Shown here: positions 61,436 through 64,000 of the stretch, piece by piece
Layout of the letters: every line of letters begins with the position of its first letter
How positions within the stretch are numbered: position 1 is the stretch's first letter
NCBI GenBank assembly: GCA_016218715.1
Contig: JACRDG010000032.1
Location: 310,001-374,000 of the forward strand
DNA from: Desulfomonile tiedjei
GTDB lineage: Bacteria > Desulfobacterota > Desulfomonilia > Desulfomonilales > Desulfomonilaceae
Direction: 5' to 3'
DNA length: 64,000 nt
Made by a program: the position numbers and the translations under genes
Notes under the pieces: model-generated
Databases searched by the model: none
What the model was told of the DNA's origin: nothing
Seen by the model: only the letters and a program-made list of their open reading frames with translations

Positions 61436-63217
61436 ATGGAGAAGCGTAGCCATAAGGGAAAAGGCAAGGGAGAGATGAGGCGACCGACCATCATGATCGT
61501 GGAAGATGAAATCGTGCTGGCCATGGAGCTGGAAGAGAAACTCAGTGACATGGGCTACATGGTGGTGGCCAGGGCTACATCCGGGGAAGAGGCGCTGGAC
61601 AAAGCGGAACAGTTGCGGCCAGACTTGATTCTCATGGACATCCGATTGGATGGAGATCTGGACGGCATTGAGGCGGCACGGCTCATCGGCAAACGGTACC
61701 ACTTTCCCGTAGTCTATCTGACCGCGTACGCGGACGAGAAAACCTTGCAGAGAGCCACGCTTACCGAACCGTTTGGTTATCTCATCAAACCCTATTCAGA
61801 ACGGGAGCTGCGCATCACCGTCGAGATGGCCATCCACAAGGCCGCGATGGAACGACAATTGCGCGAAAGCGAGGAACGTTTTCGAACCATCTTCGAGAGC
61901 GCGGAGGACTTCGTCTTCCTGAAGGACCGCTCGCTCGCGTATACCCATGTCAACCCCGCCATGGCGCGGTTCCTGGGCATATCGGGCGAGGAAGCGGTTG
62001 GGAAGACCGATCGGGAGCTGTTCAGCGCCGAAGAGTTCGATTACTCGAAAGAACTGGAAGAACGGGTCCTCGGCGGTCAGGTCCTGGAGACAGAGCAGAA
62101 AATCAAGATCCGAGGCCACGGAGCAACGTGCGATTTCGTCCGGGTTCCTCTGCGTGACGCTTCCGGGAGAATCACCGGTCTGTGCGGCATTGGCAGGGAT
62201 ATAACGGAGCGGCGGGAGCTTGAACGAGATATCCAGCCTGATGATGAAAGGATTGTGCTCGACCGGTACCCGTCTCCGGCCACGAAGGGCACCCTTCACC
62301 AGGTCCGCCTGGCTGCCAAGGTCGACAGCATCTGCCTGTTCCTCGGCGAGAGCGGATCGGGCAAAGACTATCTTGCCCGATACCTCCACGATGTCTCCCC
62401 TCGCGCCAAGGGCCCTTTCTTCGCCATCAACTGTGCTGCACTCGCGCCAGAGTTGGCAGAGTCCGAACTGTTCGGCCATGAAAGAGGGGCCTTCACCGGC
62501 GCGGTTGCGCGGAAGAGAGGCCTTCTCGAACTGGCAGAGGGAGGAACGCTCCTGCTCAACGAAATCGGAGAACTTACGCCGAAATTGCAGTCGAAATTAC
62601 TGACGTTTCTCGACACGAAATCGCTCACCAGAGTCGGAGCGGAGAAAAACATCAAGGTAAACGCCAGATTAGTTGCGGCGACGAACCGCAACCTCGAGGA
62701 GGAGGTGGAGGCTGGGAATTTCCGCCGAGATTTGTACTATCGGCTCAGCGTGATAACCATTCACGTCCCGCCTCTGCGCGAGCGCAAGGACGATCTGCCG
62801 CTTCTCGTAGGTATCCTGGTCGAGTCTCTCGCTCGGCGCTTTGGATTTCGGCAGACCCCCGCGGTTGAGCCGGAGGTTGTCCGCGCGCTGACGGATTACG
62901 ACTGGCCGGGCAACATCAGAGAATTGAGAAACGTTTTGGAACGGGCACTGATCCACAGTGACGGGAGGCGGATTACCGCAGCGCAGATTGCCCTGGATAC
63001 GTCCGTGGCGACGCACGACGACTCCTCGATTTCCTTCAAGGTGCGCCTCGCCAAAGGTGTGTCCCTTCCCGAGGCTGTGAGCAGCGCGAAACGGGTGCTC
63101 GTTATGGAATGCCTTCGCCGGTCCGGAGGCAGCATAAAGGACTCAGCCCGCATGCTGGGGGTGACTCGCGACGCTCTCAACTACCTGCTGCGATCCCTGG
63201 AGATACGCCGGGATTGA
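61436..63217 (+). CDS. Response regulator: receiver, PAS, sigma-54 AAA+ and Fis-type HTH
   Basis: 593 residues. Receiver at about 15-130 (IMIVEDEIVLAMELEEKL; phospho-Asp in LILMDIRLDG; YLIKPYSERELR), PAS at about 140-260 (FRTIFESAEDFVFLKDRSLA), AAA+ at about 285-510 with Walker A GESGSGKDYLAR, an intact GAFTGA in FGHERGAFTGAVARKRG, Walker B GTLLLNEIGEL (Asn for the first Asp, a known variant in deltaproteobacteria as far as I recall) and R-finger FRRDLYYRLSV. The Fis-type HTH is GGSIKDSARMLGVTRDALNY. It is expected to activate sigma-54 promoters after phosphorylation by the kinase upstream, including possibly 53057-53072. ATG 61436 chosen; 61475 is an alternative. Confidence 0.9.
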   Translation: MEKRSHKGKGKGEMRRPTIMIVEDEIVLAMELEEKLSDMGYMVVARATSGEEALDKAEQLRPDLILMDIRLDGDLDGIEAARLIGKRYHFPVVYLTAYADEKTLQRATLTEPFGYLIKPYSERELRITVEMAIHKAAMERQLRESEERFRTIFESAEDFVFLKDRSLAYTHVNPAMARFLGISGEEAVGKTDRELFSAEEFDYSKELEERVLGGQVLETEQKIKIRGHGATCDFVRVPLRDASGRITGLCGIGRDITERRELERDIQPDDERIVLDRYPSPATKGTLHQVRLAAKVDSICLFLGESGSGKDYLARYLHDVSPRAKGPFFAINCAALAPELAESELFGHERGAFTGAVARKRGLLELAEGGTLLLNEIGELTPKLQSKLLTFLDTKSLTRVGAEKNIKVNARLVAATNRNLEEEVEAGNFRRDLYYRLSVITIHVPPLRERKDDLPLLVGILVESLARRFGFRQTPAVEPEVVRALTDYDWPGNIRELRNVLERALIHSDGRRITAAQIALDTSVATHDDSSISFKVRLAKGVSLPEAVSSAKRVLVMECLRRSGGSIKDSARMLGVTRDALNYLLRSLEIRRD

Positions 63218-63611
63218 CCTCAAGTGCGGAATGCCCTATAGTGGATGAGAATAATTACATACCAGATACGAAAAAATTACATACGGCAACCATATGATTA
63301 TTCTAATGGTTTTGCGAAACTGCCTTTGCCGGCGCCGGTCATGCGCATGTTGCCCGTGGACCTCTGGTCGCCTACCGGGAACGCAAAGTCTTGACCGCGA
63401 GGGAAAAACGTAGTATTTCTAACAAGAAGAATCATTGTGGCCGAGAGGCTGCCCCGCGGGCACAGCATTTGCATTCTCGCGGGTGAGGCCACGGGTTCGG
63501 TCCGACCTCGAATCCACGCGAGAGCGAAACCGCGATAAGCAATTTCTGTGGAGCGCCTGAATAGCACACGATGTGAATGACGTGTGCGCCCGGTCCAGGA
63601 GGGGCAAAACG

Positions 63612-64000
63612 ATGAACGACGACCATGAACGCGAGCGGCTCGTCACGAACGGTCAGACGGGAAATCCGTCGAAAAACGACCTATCCCGCGAAGGCTTCGG
63701 GGGATACAATTACCACTCTGCGGACGAAGGCTACTCCTACGGCGCGGATGACGGCAGAAATTTTCATAGCTATTTTCGCGCGATCCGCTACCGAAAATGG
63801 CTTGTCCTGGGAGTCTTTGTCACTGTAGTGGGACTGGGGTGGACGTACGCTCTCCGAACAAACCCCGTTTTCCGGTCCGAGGCGACGCTGGAAATCCAGC
63901 GGCTCTTTCCTACTTCAGCAAACCTGAACGACCTCTTCTCCTCCTTCGGCCAATTCGACCTGTATTTCCAAACCCAGGTGCTGGCGTTGCGCAGCAAAGA
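63612..64000 (+). CDS. Wzz-type polysaccharide chain-length / tyrosine-kinase protein, 3'-partial
   Basis: The frame starts at an ATG after AGGAGGGG and is open to the window end (129 codons visible). The first about 60 residues are polar and glycine/tyrosine-rich (GFGGYNYHSADEGYSYGADD), then FRAIRYRKWLVLGVFVTVVG forms the first membrane helix, followed by FRSEATLEIQR and a long periplasmic coil. This is the Wzz fold of capsule or exopolysaccharide export proteins; a C-terminal BY-kinase may follow. A weak promoter (TTGACC, 17 bases, TATTTC) lies near 63390. The 390-base gap before it has no gene. Confidence 0.72.
   Translation, partial: MNDDHERERLVTNGQTGNPSKNDLSREGFGGYNYHSADEGYSYGADDGRNFHSYFRAIRYRKWLVLGVFVTVVGLGWTYALRTNPVFRSEATLEIQRLFPTSANLNDLFSSFGQFDLYFQTQVLALRSK

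Noticed and set aside
61436-63217. Asn in Walker B of the second sigma-54 activator as evidence of a dead ATPase
   Set aside because: LLLNEIGEL keeps the catalytic glutamate and, as far as I recall, is common in functional deltaproteobacterial regulators; GAFTGA and the R-fingers are intact.

Overview
The window reads as a GC-rich chromosome segment of an anaerobic Gram-negative bacterium, most likely a deltaproteobacterium (Desulfobacterota/Syntrophobacterota type; the genus is not determinable by eye). Supporting this are an LptD outer-membrane LPS exporter, an archaeal-type phosphoglycerate mutase, sigma-54 activators with PAS/receiver domains, Liv-type ABC transporters, a ferredoxin-fused reductase of anaerobic nicotinate breakdown, and several families of dispersed inverted repeats. 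No rRNA, tRNA, CRISPR array, prophage or insertion sequence is seen.

Layout. 1-5.6 kb: a cut EamA transporter, then lptD and folC and a PilZ-like protein on the minus strand. 6-15 kb: a lipoprotein-like hydrolase, a GSCFA protein, apgM, a small conserved protein, a DPPR-synthase-like prenyltransferase, small proteins of unknown role and malQ. 15-19.8 kb: acyl-CoA dehydrogenase, an XRE-cupin regulator, an AT-rich gap with a candidate small RNA, a FabG-like reductase and two proline-rich secreted paralogues. 19.8-30.4 kb: a plus-strand information-processing block, hisA (frameshifted)-hisF-mutS2-dnaG-rpoD, then a MEMO-family protein and a Deg-type protease. 31-37 kb: an outer-membrane protein, a helicase-exonuclease fusion resembling MrfA+MrfB, a DUF192 protein and a TIGR02757 protein.

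37.1-52.7 kb is the most coherent and interesting part: a minus-strand block livH-livM-livG-livF, then the Fe-S, FAD and molybdopterin subunits of a xanthine-oxidase-family hydroxylase, enamidase, 6-hydroxynicotinate reductase, a UPF0280 protein and a DUF1185 protein. Spacing is tight enough for one operon of about 11 kb. Just upstream lie an XRE-cupin regulator with a CoA-acylating aldehyde dehydrogenase of the methylmalonate-semialdehyde type, and a Liv-type binding protein. The enzymes match the first three steps of nicotinate breakdown known from Eubacterium barkeri (nicotinate, 6-hydroxynicotinate, tetrahydro-6-oxonicotinate, 2-formylglutarate). None of the later E. barkeri enzymes is present. 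I infer that the aldehyde dehydrogenase may convert 2-formylglutarate with loss of CO2 to glutaryl-CoA, which would feed beta-oxidation, and that the ApbE-fold UPF0280 protein may attach the covalent flavin of the reductase. A palindromic operator lies just downstream of the -10 box at the regulator promoter, and a related site sits at the same place at the liv promoter.

53-64 kb: a divergent sigma-54 activator with its own -24/-12 promoter, a secreted ankyrin-repeat protein, an HU protein, a second Liv-type binding protein, a PAS histidine kinase, a receiver-PAS-sigma-54 activator, and the start of a Wzz-type chain-length protein cut by the window end. Stretches over 300 bases without genes (5.6-6.1, 14.7-15.2, 17.0-17.7, 18.5-18.8, 30.4-31.0, 50.9-51.4, 52.7-53.2, 56.4-56.9, 57.2-57.9, 59.1-59.5, 61.1-61.4, 63.2-63.6 kb) mostly hold dispersed repeats and promoters, listed individually.
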